NCBI RefSeq assembly: GCF_045679555.1
Contig: NC_092094.1
Location: forward strand, 12,905,612-12,969,611
DNA from: Salvelinus alpinus
Taxonomy: Eukaryota > Chordata > Actinopteri > Salmoniformes > Salmonidae
Reading direction: 5' to 3'
Length of the DNA stretch: 64,000 bases
Made by a program: the position numbers and the translations under genes. Each line of letters starts with the position of its first letter. The stretch's first letter is position 1. This document shows, in pieces, positions 25,230 through 36,559 of the stretch. Under the pieces are notes generated by a model. That model worked only from the letters and a program-made list of their open reading frames with translations, was not told the DNA's origin and made no database searches.

Positions 25230-26432
25230 TGTAACGATGTGCACTGAGAGTCGGGAAGCAAGTTCAGGGAGTGAGTGATGTAATCAAAAAATGAAACATA
25301 ATACAAAACACAAACAATGCAGACATGAAACTCAAACAATGACGCCTCAGGAAGGAATCAAAGGGAGTGACATATATAGGGCAGGTAATCAAGGAGGTGA
25401 TGGAGTCCAGGTGAGTGTCATAATGCGCTGATGCGCGTAACGCTGGTGACAGGTGTGCACCATAACGAGCAGCCTGGTGACCTAGATGCCGGAGAGGGAG
25501 CACACGTGACAGTACCCCCTCCCTGATGCGCGGCTCCGGCCGCAGGATGCCGACCAAGATGACGATCCCGGGGATCAGGAGCGGACCGGTCACCTCTGCT
25601 AAGGCACGGGAACCTGTCGATCCGGCTGAGGCGCGGGAGCATGACGACCTAGAGCGCTGGAGAGAGAGCATACGCGATAGTACCCCCTCCCCGGCGCGTT
25701 CGACTCCAGCCGCTGGACGCCAACAACAGGGACGATCCCACGGTACAGGAGCGTACTGGTCGCCTCCGCTGAGGTGCAGAAACCTGATGAGCCGGCTGAA
25801 GCCTAAGAGCCTGATGAGCCAGCTGAGACCTCCCGGTTGCCTCTAACCGGGAACCTGTTCACCCAGCTGAGGCATGGGAGCCTATCGAGCCAGCTGAGGG
25901 ATGGGAGCCTATCGAACCTGCTGAGGCATGGCAGCCTGTCGAGCCAGCTGACGCATGGGAGCCTACCGATCCCACTGAGGTATGGAAACGCGTCGAGCCA
26001 GCTGAGGCAGGGGAACCCGTCGATCCTGCCAAGGCAGGGGAATCCGACACACCAGGTAGCTCCGATTCTGATACCTGGACCCGACATCACCTCCAAAACA
26101 AAAACAACAAACACTCCCTGATGCATCCCTTTGGCTGGGCGTCATTCTGTAACGATGTGTGCTGAGAGTCGGGAAGCAAGTTCAGGGAGTGAGTGATTTA
26201 ATCAAAAAACGAAACAACAACGCACAGACATGAAACTGAAACAGAAACAATGACGCAGGAAGGTTCCTCAGGAAGGAACCAAAGTGAGTGAAATATATAG
26301 GGCAGGTAATCAAGGAGGTGATGGAGTCCAGTTGAGTGTCATAATGTGCTGATGCGCGTAACGATGGTGGCAGGTGTGCGCCATAATGATCAGCCTGGTG
26401 ACCTAGAAGCCGTAGAGGGAGGACACGTGACA
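25230..26432 (-). mobile_element. Short non-autonomous LTR retrotransposon
   Basis: Two direct copies, 25230-25511 (282 bp) and 26148-26432 (285 bp), both start TGTAACGATGTG and end ACACGTGACA. The 5-bp cagggc-type target duplication is cagggexact on both sides (25225-25229, 26433-26437). A purine-rich tract (gggagggggtac on the minus strand) abuts the left LTR, which suggests minus orientation. The 636-bp interior has no gag, protease or RT; it holds a 27-bp tandem repeat at about 25860-26050. It sits 20 bp upstream of AKR pseudogene exon 6. The two LTRs differ at many sites and by indels, so the insertion is not recent. Confidence 0.85.
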
Positions 26433-26591
26433 CAGGGACACCCAATGATGTCATAAGAAACACTCAACCACAGAGTTAAATAATATAAATATGATAATTT
26501 CACCCATCTATTAGAAATGTTACCGTGGTTTGTTCACAGCACAGGTGTGTTTGCGAGTGGAAAATGTCACCCGTATAGCCTACTACAGTAC

Positions 26592-27050
26592 ATATGTATA
26601 TTTGTTTTATTTTATTTTGACCTTTTATCCCTTTTTCTCTCCAATTTGATGATATCCAATTGGTAGTTACAGTCTTGTCCCATTGCTGTAACTCCCATAT
26701 TGACTCGGGAGAGGCGAAGGTCGAGAGCCATGCGTCCTCCGAAACACGACCCTGCCAAGCCGCACTGCTTCACGACACACTGCTCGCTTAAGCCGGAACC
26801 CAGCTGCACCAATGTGTCAGAGGAAACACTGTACAGCTGGCCACCTAAGTCAGCGTGCATGCGCCCGCCACAAGGAGTCGCTAGAGCACGATGGGACAAG
26901 GACATCCCGGCCGGCCAAACCCTCCCCTAACCTGGACGATGCTGTGCCAATTGTGAGCTGCCTCATGGGTCTCTCGATTCCAGGCGACACAGCCAGGGAT
27001 CGAACCCGGGTCTGTAGTGACGCTGCACCACTCAGGAGGCAGCCTACTAC
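26592..27050 (-). mobile_element. Long tRNA-derived SINE
   Basis: Read on the minus strand it starts with a tRNA-like head: gcctcctgagtggtgcagcg as A box and cccgggttcgatccctggct as B box. A body of about 350 bp follows, ending in an aaaataaaataa tail near 26592. The head-to-tail length of about 460 bp is longer than the other SINEs here. Confidence 0.82.
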
Positions 27051-27058
27051 GTAAGTTA

Positions 27059-27610
27059 TAGTATGGTTACATGCACACACTAATGCGATTATTGTGGATA
27101 ATCAGATTAATATAATAGATGGATTGAAAAGTTTACATTCTTTGCAAGAAGACATATTTCCCTAATAATCCTGAAACATCTGAAAATTAGGCTACTCTGA
27201 TAAATGCAGAAAATCGCCAATCAAAATAAATTGTTCTACCACAGCAACCCTGTTATTTTTGGGAAGAATATTGGATTCTAAGTTTGTATGTGAAAACTAA
27301 TTCTAAGGTGCATACATTCAGTTGTTCCGAACCCTCACTTCACTCGTGCTAAAGAGGGAGGCTCGCTCGGGGTTGGTGCTAGCACACGCATATATCAAAT
27401 ACACAGCTGGAACGCTGATGAAGGTGTTTACATGTCCTAGTAACTCTAAAGGTTGCTCAGAAAACCAGGTGTTTTAATCGGCGTATGCTTACTTCGATTT
27501 TGACCTTTCTGCCAATTAAGATAAGCGGCAGTGTTTACATTACTTTTGCATAATCTGCATACTGCCATAATCAGTTTAATATTGAATTATTGCTGTGCAT
27601 GTAAACGTAC
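27059..27610. mobile_element. Candidate MITE with weak inverted termini
   Basis: ggttacatgcacac near 27065 and the complementary gtgcatgtaaac near 27596 are each followed inward by related AT-rich stretches (gattaatata / taatattgaa). The match is imperfect and no target duplication was settled. It lies in the intron between AKR pseudogene exons 5 and 6. Confidence 0.35.
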
Positions 27611-28901
27611 TCAATGACACTGTGATTAACTCTGAATACCTGTTATGCTCTAAAGATCACAAATGCAAAGTGCCATTTTAGGCTGGGAGAGAGGGCAAAG
27701 AGCCCTCTTGTTCTTGAGGCCGGGCTTGTTCAGAATGGATTCGGTTTGATGCCTGTTGAAATTGGAGATTCCAATGGCTTTTACCAACCCTGCATCCACA
27801 AGCTCTTCCATGCCATGAGAGGCGCTGAACAGACAGAACACCCAAATGGAAAAGGGTGTGAGTGATGATGCAAAAAATTACCCAGAAATCGTCTTAATTT
27901 AACTTCCTGTCATTCTCACCTCCCAGGTATGCAGGAATCTGGTTTCCACGGCAACAGTGAATCCCTCGCTGTCCACGAGCTCATCCCTAATCTACAACAA
28001 AACAAGTAATGATTGAGTGATGATCAGTGCATATCACGCCCCCAACATTTCATCAAAGTGTGAAAATGTTTTTCTAAATTATGCATGACAAAAAGGGCTG
28101 AAGAAATTAAATAAAAATGAAATAAGTGTGAGCAAAATGCATTTGTAAAGGCAAGCCATGCACTATAAGCTTTAAATACAAGCATTTCATCAGAACAAAA
28201 ATAATAATAATAATTTATTCAGTTCAAGTGTATATTACCAAATTTTACAAGAGACAAGTGGTGAGGATATTTCAAATACATGTTGAAACAGTATGCATGT
28301 CAAGACAATAGGGAGAGTTTACCTTCATTCCCATTGGTTTTCGTGGGTGAGGGAGAGGTCTAGATAGTCCAGCTTAAGGTTACTCAGGGTATTCTGACAG
28401 GCTGCTCTCACCAGAGACTTCTTTTGGAAGGTACACCACAGCTGGTGGAGAGAGAAGCACAGGAATGGCAATCTGGATTGATTGGGGCTGCATCCACAAT
28501 GGCCCAGGCCCCCTATATAAGCCACTTCTTCTGGCCAGATCAGACAGTAGTGCACTATGGGTTATAGGGAATAGGTTGCCATTCGGTGACATAGCCTGGG
28601 AAACACTCTCAAGTAGGCTACTACACATCACCTGAAAGATTCTATGGAATAACAGTATTCACAATTTGACAATCACTTCCATCAATTCTCACACACACGG
28701 TATGCTATGAATGAGTGTGACATTTGAGGCAGCACCTTGCTGATGACGAACAGCTCCTCTCTCTTTACAGTACCCTCCTGGATCATAGCCTGGATGCCCT
28801 TTCCCACCTCAGCCTCATTCTGGTAGAGGAAAGCCCCGTCAATGAGTCTGTAGCCAGCAGATGGCAGCCTTTACTGCCTCTCCTACTTTAGCTGGAGGAG
28901 A

Positions 28902-29439
28902 CTAAGACACAGAAGGACCGGTAAAAAGCTTAGTTTGGGTGAAGTACATTTTTGATTCAATGCATAATTAAGGAGATTATCATCCATTATTTCCTATGAT
29001 GACTTTGAGTTTACTGATGGAATTTGACCCCTATTTAACCTGGCAGTAAATATGTAAGCATGTAAGTCCAAGGGGGTTTACACTGAAAAATGAATGTATT
29101 CAAGCACAATGTTTCATGATATATAATTACATGGTATACATACATAATTTTCATTGTATTAAAGTAAATTAATAATATCCCAATGTTGTTGAGAGGTTCA
29201 GCAGGTCATTGCATTTCACATGTGGAAAGGTGAGTGTGCAAGGAAGCGCACAAGGCTTTTTAGAGCGTTTAAAACATTGTATCAAGTATTTACATACTTG
29301 CAAACCAACTTCCTGTACATATCAAGGCACATTGTCATTGACATTACCGAGGTAAAGACAGATTCAGGTTGGATATTCGACGGATATTCACCTGTAGTTT
29401 TCCTTACATCCACCAACAGCAGTTAGGGACCGTCAACAT
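28902..29439. other. No gene recognised
   Basis: This is where exon 1 of the AKR pseudogene could lie. I found no sequence resembling the N-terminal strand of that family or a matching donor site. Confidence 0.45.
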
Positions 29440-30390
29440 AGTGACAATCAAATTTTTCACCATTCAATAGCTCTTTAACCATTACTCCTAAAACTTTCAA
29501 AACTGGTTCTAGCTAACCCGATGGCATAGACACACTTTGCACACACTATTTTAAATTATTTGTTTTAATTTCTGAAATTCAATAGCACCTTGGTCATGTG
29601 ACCCACACACCTCAAAAATGTTCAATAATGTACACTCAGTGGGCCTACACATTGCACACCCTTTTGTTTGTCCATTTGCATCTCATGAGATTTTACGATA
29701 ATTTTTAAAAGATTCAAATTTCAATAGCTCCTTAGTCTTACGACCTACAACCCTCAAACTGCTGTCAGAATATCCACTTAGCCTTATATGTAGCACAACC
29801 TTTTGTTTGGCCATTTTAATCTCACACGATTTTACATAAATTTTCAATGTTTCTAATTCCAATAGCTCCTTGGTCATGTGACCTACTGGACTCAAACAAG
29901 GTTCAGAATGTCCACTGGCTACCCTTCTATATTGCACAACCCTTGGTTTGTCCATTTCATCTCACACGTTTTTAGATGAATTTTGTAAACTTTCTAATTT
30001 CAATAGCTCCTTGGACATGTGACCTACTTGACTCAAACAAGGTTCAGAATGTACACTCAGTGGGCCTACACATTGCACACACTTTAAGTTTGTCAATTTT
30101 CATCTCACACATTTTTACATTAATTTTTCTAACTTTCTAATTTCAATAGTTCCTTGGCCATGTGACCTAATGACCTCTGAAAAGGTTCAGAATGTCCACC
30201 GAGTACCCTTCTATATTGCACACCCTTTAGTTTGTCCATCTTCATCTCACGCGGTTTTAATTTCAATAGTTCCCTGGTCATGTGACCTACAACCCTCAAA
30301 CTACTTTCAGAATATCCATTGACGAGCCTTATACATGGCACACCCTTTTGTTTGTCCATTTTCATCTCACACGATTTTACATTAATTGCC
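29440..30390. repeat. Tandem repeat, period about 140 bp, about 7 degenerate copies
   Basis: Each unit has ttcaatagctccttggtcat plus gtgacctac, then aatgtccac, then cacacccttttgtttgtcca plus ttttcatctcacacgatttt. Anchors (caatagctcc or variants) fall at about 29465, 29581, 29722, 29860, 30001, 30143 and 30263. Two minus-strand frames (29683-29955, 30129-30419) are by-products of the repeat. Confidence 0.85.
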
Positions 30391-31107
30391 TGCTCTGCTC
30401 CCCTGAAGGACAGTGTCACTCACACACCTATTCACTTGGGCCTTCTCCCTGGGGCCTTCCTGACCTCTAGACAGCCCCCCATTGACCTGGAGACCTCTGA
30501 CTCCAGGCCTCCATGCCTACACTCCCTGCCCGCCCTCTCCCTGGGCTTGAGAGTGTATAGTTTACTCCCTGGAACTACAGACCTCCAGGCCTCCACACCT
30601 ACTCTCCCTACCCGGTCAACACCCCTCTCACTGGGCATCATTGCGTCTCGGCAGGAGCTCAGCCATCTCCATAACCTTGCCCACCAGGCGAACCTGGGGT
30701 ACCCACACTTAAGCAACCCTCCCCGAACACTAAGACGTCTATATTCCCGCTGTCAGGAACCACGTGCATCTGGTAACTCAAAACAGGCTCTGTGCACCTG
30801 GTAACCCGAAACAGGCTCGGTGCACCTGGTAACCCGAAACAGGCTCTGTGCACCTGGTGACCCGCCCGCTTTTTTCCACTCAGAGACTAAGTCCCCACTC
30901 CAACCTCCATGGCCCCCGTGTTCGGACCCCCTGCTCGGACTCTGAGTTTCCCCCACCTTGATAGAGGCCTCCTCTTGTACCTGGTGACCCTTTGACTTCC
31001 ACAGCGAATCCCAACCTGACTCACAGTCCCACCAGAGGACGATACCCGGCGGATGGGCGACCACCAACTAGCCCCCTACCTGGTGGAGGAAGAGGAAGAC
31101 GCCTTCC
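30391..31107 (-). other. Probable rDNA spacer (3' ETS/IGS) sequence
   Basis: Adjacent to the 3' end of a 28S fragment and in the position of the transcribed/intergenic spacer. It is C-rich on the plus strand with no family-like ORF. At about 30763-30862 a unit of about 29 bp (gcacctggtaacccgaaaca plus ggctctgt) repeats three and a half times. Assignment to the spacer is by position, not by recognised sequence. Confidence 0.5.
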
Positions 31108-31471
31108 GTCCCCAACAAAAGCTTGGATCGAGGGCTGACTTTCAATAGATTGCAACGAGTGAGCTGCTCTGCTACGTACGAAACCCTGACCCAGAATCTG
31201 GTCGTCTACGAGTGATTTAGCACCAGGTTCCCCACAAAATACAGTGCGCATCAGGAGAGGGGCGGCAACTCATCCAGGTGCACCCCAACCCCGTCACGAA
31301 CGGCTCTACTCATCTGCCAAAAGAGGCAGGCTATCTCGGGCCAACCGAAGATCCGTGGTGCTACGGTATCGTTACGTTTAGGGGGATTCTGACTGAGAGG
31401 CGTTCAGTCATAATCCCACAGATGGTAGCTTCGCACCATTGGCTCCTCAGCCATGCACATACACCAAATGT
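31108..31471 (-). rRNA. 28S rRNA 3'-terminal fragment (orphan, pseudogene)
   Basis: On the minus strand it matches the conserved end of vertebrate 28S: acatttggtgtatgtgc, ggctgaggagccaatgg, gcgaagctaccatctgtggg, attatgactgaacgcctct, ggggaacctggtgctaaatc, gtagacgacc, tctgggtcagggtttcgtac and ctattgaaagtcagccctcg. Only the last about 360 nt are present, and a few normally invariant positions are changed. Nothing upstream in 28S is present beyond 31471, so this is a displaced fragment rather than a working gene. Confidence 0.9.
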
Positions 31472-31655
31472 GCTTGGGTGATTTGAGTGCGACCACGACA
31501 GGTGGGTACGCTCCTTTGAATTTCATCAAGTTGATATTCAGTGATCCGTGCCCAGAACCTAGGCCTCTTCCGTCCGTTTTATGGGTCCGCAGCAAATCAA
31601 TGGGCATGGATAGTACTACCCACATCAGATGTAGGCCTCCCTCCCCAGACAAGCT
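31472..31655. other. Unassigned sequence between 28S fragment and LINE tail
   Basis: No match recognised. It might belong to the same displaced rDNA block or to the LINE 3' flank. Confidence 0.35.
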
Positions 31656-31787
31656 GGAGATTTTTACATTTACATTTAAGTCATTTAGCAGACGCTCTTA
31701 TCCAGAGCGACTTACAAGTTGGTGCATTCACCTTATGATATCCAGTGGAACAACCACTTTACAATAGTGCATCTAACTCTTTTAAGG

Positions 31788-31803
31788 GGGGGGGGGGGGG
31801 GGG
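31788..31803. repeat. Homopolymer G run
   Basis: Sixteen or more G residues in the 3' UTR of the minus-strand LINE; length is likely uncertain in assembly. Confidence 0.8.
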
Positions 31804-32940
31804 TTAGAAGGATTACTTTATCCTATCCTAGGTATTCCTTAAAGAGGTGGGGTTTCAGGTGTTTCCGGAAGGTGGTGATTGACTCCGCTGACCTGGCGTC
31901 GTGGGGGAGTTTGTTCCACCATTGGGGTGCCAGAGCAGCGAACAGTTTTGACTGGGCTGAGCGGGAGCTGTACTTCCTCAGAGGTAGGGAGGCGAGCAGG
32001 CCAGAGGTGGATGAACGCAGTGCCCTTGTTTGGGTGTAGGGCCTGATCAGAGCCTGAAGGTACGGAGGTGCCGTTCCCCTCACAGCTCCGTAGGCAAGCA
32101 CCATGGTCTTGTAGCGGATGCGAGCTTCAACTGGAAGCCAGTGGAGAGAGCGGAAGAGCGGGGTGACGTGAGAGAACTTGGGAAGGTTGAACACCAGACG
32201 GGCTGCGGCGTTCTGGATGAGTTGTAGGGGTTTAATGGCACAGGCAGGGAGCCCAGCCAACAGCGAGTTGCAGTAATCCAGACGGGAGATGACAAGTGCC
32301 TGGATTAGGACCTGCGCCGCTTCCTGTGTGAGGCAGGGTCGTACTCTGCGAATGTTGTAGAGCATGAACCTACAGGAACGGGTCACCGCCTTGATGTTAG
32401 TTGAGAACGACAGGGTGTTGTCCAGGATCACGCCAAGGTTCTTAGCACTCTGGGAGGAGGACACAATGGAGTTGTCAACCGTGATGGCGAGATCATGGAA
32501 CGGGCAGTCCTTCCCCGGGAGGAAGAGCAGCTCCGTCTTGCCGAGGTTCAGCTTGAGGTGGTGATCCGTCATCCACACTGATATGTCTGCCAGACATGCA
32601 GAGATGAGATTCGCCACCTGGTTATCAGAAGGGGGAAAGGAGAAGATTAATTGTGTGTCGTCTGCATAGCAATGATAGGAGAGACCATGTGAGGATATGA
32701 CAGAGCCAAGTGACTTGGTGTATAGTGAGAATAGGAGAGGGCCTAGAACAGAGCCCTGGGGGACACCAGTGGTGAGAGCACGTGGTGCGGAGACAGATTC
32801 TCGCCACGCCACCTGGTAGGAGCGACCTGTCAGGTAAGACGCAATCCAAGCGTGGGCCGCGCCGGAGATGCCCAACTCGGAGAGGGTGGAGAGGAGGATC
32901 TGATGGTTCACAGTATCAAAGGCAGCCGATAGGTCTAGAA

Positions 32941-33883
32941 CAGGGGTGTCAAACTCATTTCGCATCGTGGGCCACATACGGCCTAGGGAGATGTCAAGTG
33001 GGCCGGACCATTAAAATTATACCATACTCTGCTATAAATAACCAAAATATCATGTCTTTCCTTTGTTTTGGTGTAAAGAAGCACAAGAACATTAGGAAAA
33101 TATTGAAATTTAATGAACTATCCTTTTACAAAACATTTCATGAAACACCTCATATTTCCTTAGACAAATGTGCAATTTACTTTTATCATTCACAAATATG
33201 CATTGCAACTGATCCCACTGATTGTACAAAGGCACAAAACTTTAATTGGTACTGAAAAATATAGTAATGCACTTTAAGATTAAATGAGACTTTTAAAGAA
33301 AGGAATTTTTAAACCACTTACACATACGCATATAAAATCTAAATGTAATCCCTGCGTACACCTTACAAACTAAGGAGAGTGATTTTATGCAAGCCGTCAT
33401 ATTTTTCGCTGTGATGAGTCTCGTAGTGGCGTCGAATATTATATTCCTTCAATACCGAAACTTGTTGCAAACACACCAAGCACGAAGGTTTTCCGTGCAT
33501 CTCTGTAAATAAATAGGACGTGGTCCATTTTTCTTTGAAAATTCTACACTCCTTATCTACTTTTCTCCGTTTGGATAACGACATTTTGGCTAATGAGGGT
33601 GTAGCGGAGAGGTAGAGACCAAGGTATTAACAACGTCGTAACAAGCAGCAGATGGCGCATTGATACCGTCTGCTGTTTTCAGTCTGTCTCAGTGATGCGG
33701 CTTGTCTTCTACTCTGATGGAAAGAGTGCGCCCCTTAGCGGATAATCCATGAATTGCAGCGAATTAAAAATATTAATTCCATGTCTTTTATGCATTTTTT
33801 CCACTTTCAAATTATCCTGCGGGCCTGATCGAACCTCCTTGGGGGCCGGTTCCGGCCCGCGGGCCGTATGTTTGACACCCCTG
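32941..33883 (-). mobile_element. Non-autonomous hAT element carrying a BED-type zinc finger exon
   Basis: Termini are caggggtgtcaaactcattt and tatgtttgacacccctg. The 8-bp gtctagaa flanks both sides (32933-32940, 33884-33891). The minus-strand frame 33363-33584 encodes SKRRKVDKECRIFKEKW, CLVCLQQ and RRHYETHH, a C2H2-like BED finger as in hAT transposases and GTF2IRD2/ZBED proteins. No catalytic domain is present, so it cannot move on its own. It interrupts the LINE RT frame at 32-34 kb. Confidence 0.9.
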
Positions 33884-36183
33884 GTCTAGAAGGATGAGAG
33901 CAGAGGAGAGAGAGTTAGCTTTAGCAGTGCGGAGCGCCTCCGTGACACAGAGAAGAGCAGTCTCAGTTGAATGACTAGTCTTGAAACCTGACTGATTTGG
34001 ATCACGAAGGTCATTCTGAGAGAGATAGCAGGAGAGCTGGCCAAGGACGGCACGTTCAAGAGTTTTGGAGAGAAAAGAAAGAAGGGATACTGGTCTGTAG
34101 TTGTTGACATCGGAGGGATCGAGTGTAGGTTTTTTCAGAAGGGGTGCAACTCTCGCTCTCTTGAAGGCGGAAGGGACGTAGCCAGCGGTCAAGGATGAGT
34201 TGATGAGCGAGGTGAGGTAAGGGAGAAGGTCTCCGGAAATGGTCTGGAGAAGAGAGGAGGGGATAGGGTCAAGCGGGCAGGTTGCTGGGCGGCCGGCCGT
34301 CACAAGACGCGAGATTTCATCTGGAGAGAGAGGGGAGAAAGAGGTCAAAGCACAGGGTAGGGCAGTGTGAGCAGAACCAGCGGTGTTGTTTGACTTAGCA
34401 AACGAGGATCGGATGTCGTCGACCTTCTTTTCAAAATGGTTGACGAAGTCATCCGCAGAGAGGGAAGAGGGGGGGGAGGGGGAGGAGGATTCAGGAGGGA
34501 GGAGAAGGTGGCAAAGAGCTAGGGTTAGAGGCAGATGCTTGGAATTTAGAGTGGTAGAAAGTGGCTTTAGCAGCAGAGACAGAAGAGGAGAATGTAGAGA
34601 GGAGGGAGTGAAAGGATGCCAGGTCCGCAGGGAGGCGAGTTTTCCTCCATTTCCGCTCGGCTGCCCGGAGCCCTGTTCTGTGAGCTCGCAATGAGTCGTC
34701 GAGCCACGGAGCAGGAGGGGAGGACCGAGCCGGCCTGGAGGATAGGGGACATAGAGAGTTAAAGGATGCAGAAAGGGAGGAGAGGAGGGTTGAGGAGGCA
34801 GAATCAGGAGATAGGTTGGAGAAGGTTTGAGCAGAGGGAAGAGATGATAGGATGGAAGAGGAGAGAGTAGCGGGGGAGAGAGAGCGAAGGTTGGGACGGC
34901 GCGATACCATCCGAGTAGGGGCAGTGTGGGAAGTGTTGGATGAGAGCGAGAGGGAAAAGGATACAAGGTAGTGGTCGGAGACTTGGAGGGGAGTTGCAAT
35001 GAGATTAGTGGAAGAACAGCATCTAGTAAAGATGAGGTCAAGCGTATTGCCTGCCTTGTGAGTAGGGGGGGAAGGTGAGAGGGTGAGGTCAAAAGAGGAG
35101 AGGAGTGGAAAGAAGGAGGCAGAGAGGAATGAGTCAAAGGTAGACGTGGGGAGGTTAAAGTCACCCAGAACTGTGAGAGGTGAGCCATCCTCAGGAAAGG
35201 AACTTATCAAGGCGTCAAGCTCATTGATGAACTCTCCAAGGGAACCTGGGGGGCGATAAATGATAAGGATGTTAAGCTTGAAAGGGCTGGTAACTGTGAC
35301 AGCATGGAATTCAAAGGAGGCGATAGACAGATGGGTCAGGGGAGAAAGAGAGAATGTCCACTTGGGAGAGATGAGGATCCCAGTGCCACCACCCCGCTGA
35401 CCAGAAGCTCTCGGGGTGTGCTAGAACACGTGGGCAGATGAGGAGAGAGCAGTAGGAGTAGCAGTGTTATCTGTGGTAATCCATGTTTCCGTCAGTGCCA
35501 AGAAGTCGAGGGACTGGAGGGAAGCATAGGCTGAGATGAACTCTGCCTTGTTGGCCGCAGATCGGCAGTTCCAGAGGCTGCCGGAGACCTGGAACTCCAC
35601 GTGGGTCGTGCGCGCTGGGACCACCAGGTTAGAGTGGCAGCGGCCACGCGGTGTGAAGCGTTTGTATGGTCTGTGCAGAGAGGAGAGAAGAGGGATAGAC
35701 AGACACATAGTTGACAGGCTACAGAAGAGGCTACGCTAATGCAAAGGAGATTTGAATGACAAGTGGACTACACGTCTCGAATGTTCAGAGAGTTAAGCTT
35801 ACGTTGCAAAAAATCTTATTGACTAAAATGATACAGTGCTGCTGGCTGGTGAAGTAGGCTAGCTAGCAGTGGCTGCGTTGTTGACTTAGTTTGAAAGTGT
35901 AGCAGGCTAGGTAGCCTCGATAACTGGCTAGGTAACCTTGACAATTACTCTAAACTACACAATTATCTTGGATACAAAGACAGCAAAGACAACTATGTAG
36001 CTAGCTAACACTACACTAATCAAGTCGTTCCGTTGTAATGTAATAGTTTCTACAGTGCTGCTATTCGGTAGACGGTAGACGTTGGCTAGCTGGCTAGATA
36101 CCTCTCCCCACTTCGTAGGACATGATCCAGATCCATGCAATGCCCTATCAATATGGGTTTAGTCTCCGCCTCGAGTCTAGTAA

Positions 36184-36410
36184 GCGTAGAGGAGACCTCC
36201 CCACCTACAATGTGTGATGTCCTGCACTCAGGCAAGCCTGAGGCCTGGTAGTGTCAGCTAATGGTAAGGCACATGCCATCTCCACTACATGCTCCAAGGA
36301 GCGTGGAGGAGAGCTCCCACATAGAATGGGTAGAGTCCCGCAACCAGGCAGACCTGAGACCTGGCAGTGTCCATAACCGCTAAGCATATTCCATCTCCAT
36401 TTAGTGCTCC
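36184..36410. repeat. Degenerate tandem duplication, about 117 bp unit
   Basis: Two units share cgtagaggaga/cgtggaggaga, tcctgcactcaggcaagcct versus tcccgcaaccaggcagacct, ga-gcctgg-agtgtc, and the ccatctcca...gtgctcca close. It lies just upstream of the 31.7-35.7 kb LINE coding region and may be its 5' UTR. Confidence 0.65.
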
Positions 36411-36559
36411 ACTGTTAGCGGGTCCAGTCGAAGCCAGCGTTCGATTCAAACATTTGCGGTTTAGTTAGCTAAGTATACAGGGGACGCGTCTTTAAACGTT
36501 TCACCACAGCCGCTCTGTAGTACACTTTCATCAGCCATCTCCCAGGACTTAACTCCCCC

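Larger units (their letters stand above)
24234..28901 (-). pseudogene. Aldo-keto reductase (AKR1B type) pseudogene, exons 2-10
   Basis: Recognisable exons: 2 (28901-28736), 3 (28441-28323), 4 (27991-27920), 5 (about 27800-27690), 6 (25210-25104), 7 (24981-24900), 8 (24780-24694), 9 (24584-24500), 10 (from 24387). Motifs are [10 protein letters not shown] (the catalytic Tyr region), [73 protein letters not shown] and LKHKDYPF. In live family members the enzyme reduces aldehydes with NADPH. Exon 2 lacks 2 bp (166 against 168 in human AKR1B1), hitting a stop; exon 3 has 2 bp extra (119 against 117) and loses the Trp after the active His. Exon 5 has no AG acceptor or GT donor where expected, and exon 9 is 2 bp long. 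Exon 1 was not found. Assembly error could explain single indels, not all of them. Confidence 0.85.
31656..35720 (-). mobile_element. L2-like LINE, near full coding length, decayed and interrupted
   Basis: Minus-strand blocks in order: endonuclease 35708-35421 (ending LALTETWI) and 35210-34491 (GDFNLPTSTFDSF, SDHYLVSF); linker and RT fingers 34480-33884 (NNYRPVSLLSFLSKTLERAV, QSGFKTSHSTETALL); RT palm and C-terminus 32977-31823 ([37 protein letters not shown]). The YADD catalytic pair is present. One stop after AHVF and a frameshift near 34490 break the endonuclease/linker. A hAT element sits between ALILLD and LSAAFD. The 3' tail contains gtcgctctggataagagcgt, as in fish V-SINE/L2 tails. Confidence 0.9.

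Noticed and set aside
25837-26121. Leucine/serine-rich plus-strand ORF as a gene
   Set aside because: It is one of several open frames through a 27-bp repeat inside a short LTR element.
29683-30419. Two minus-strand ORFs of 90-96 codons with similar sequences
   Set aside because: They are translations of adjacent units of the 140-bp tandem repeat.
30319-30804. 161-codon plus-strand ORF
   Set aside because: It spans the join between the 140-bp repeat and probable rDNA spacer; GC-rich low-complexity sequence explains the open frame.
33812-35188. 458-codon minus-strand ORF as a single protein
   Set aside because: The N-terminal two thirds is an out-of-frame reading of the LINE endonuclease/linker; only the part from about LSADDFVNHFEKKVDD is the true LINE frame.
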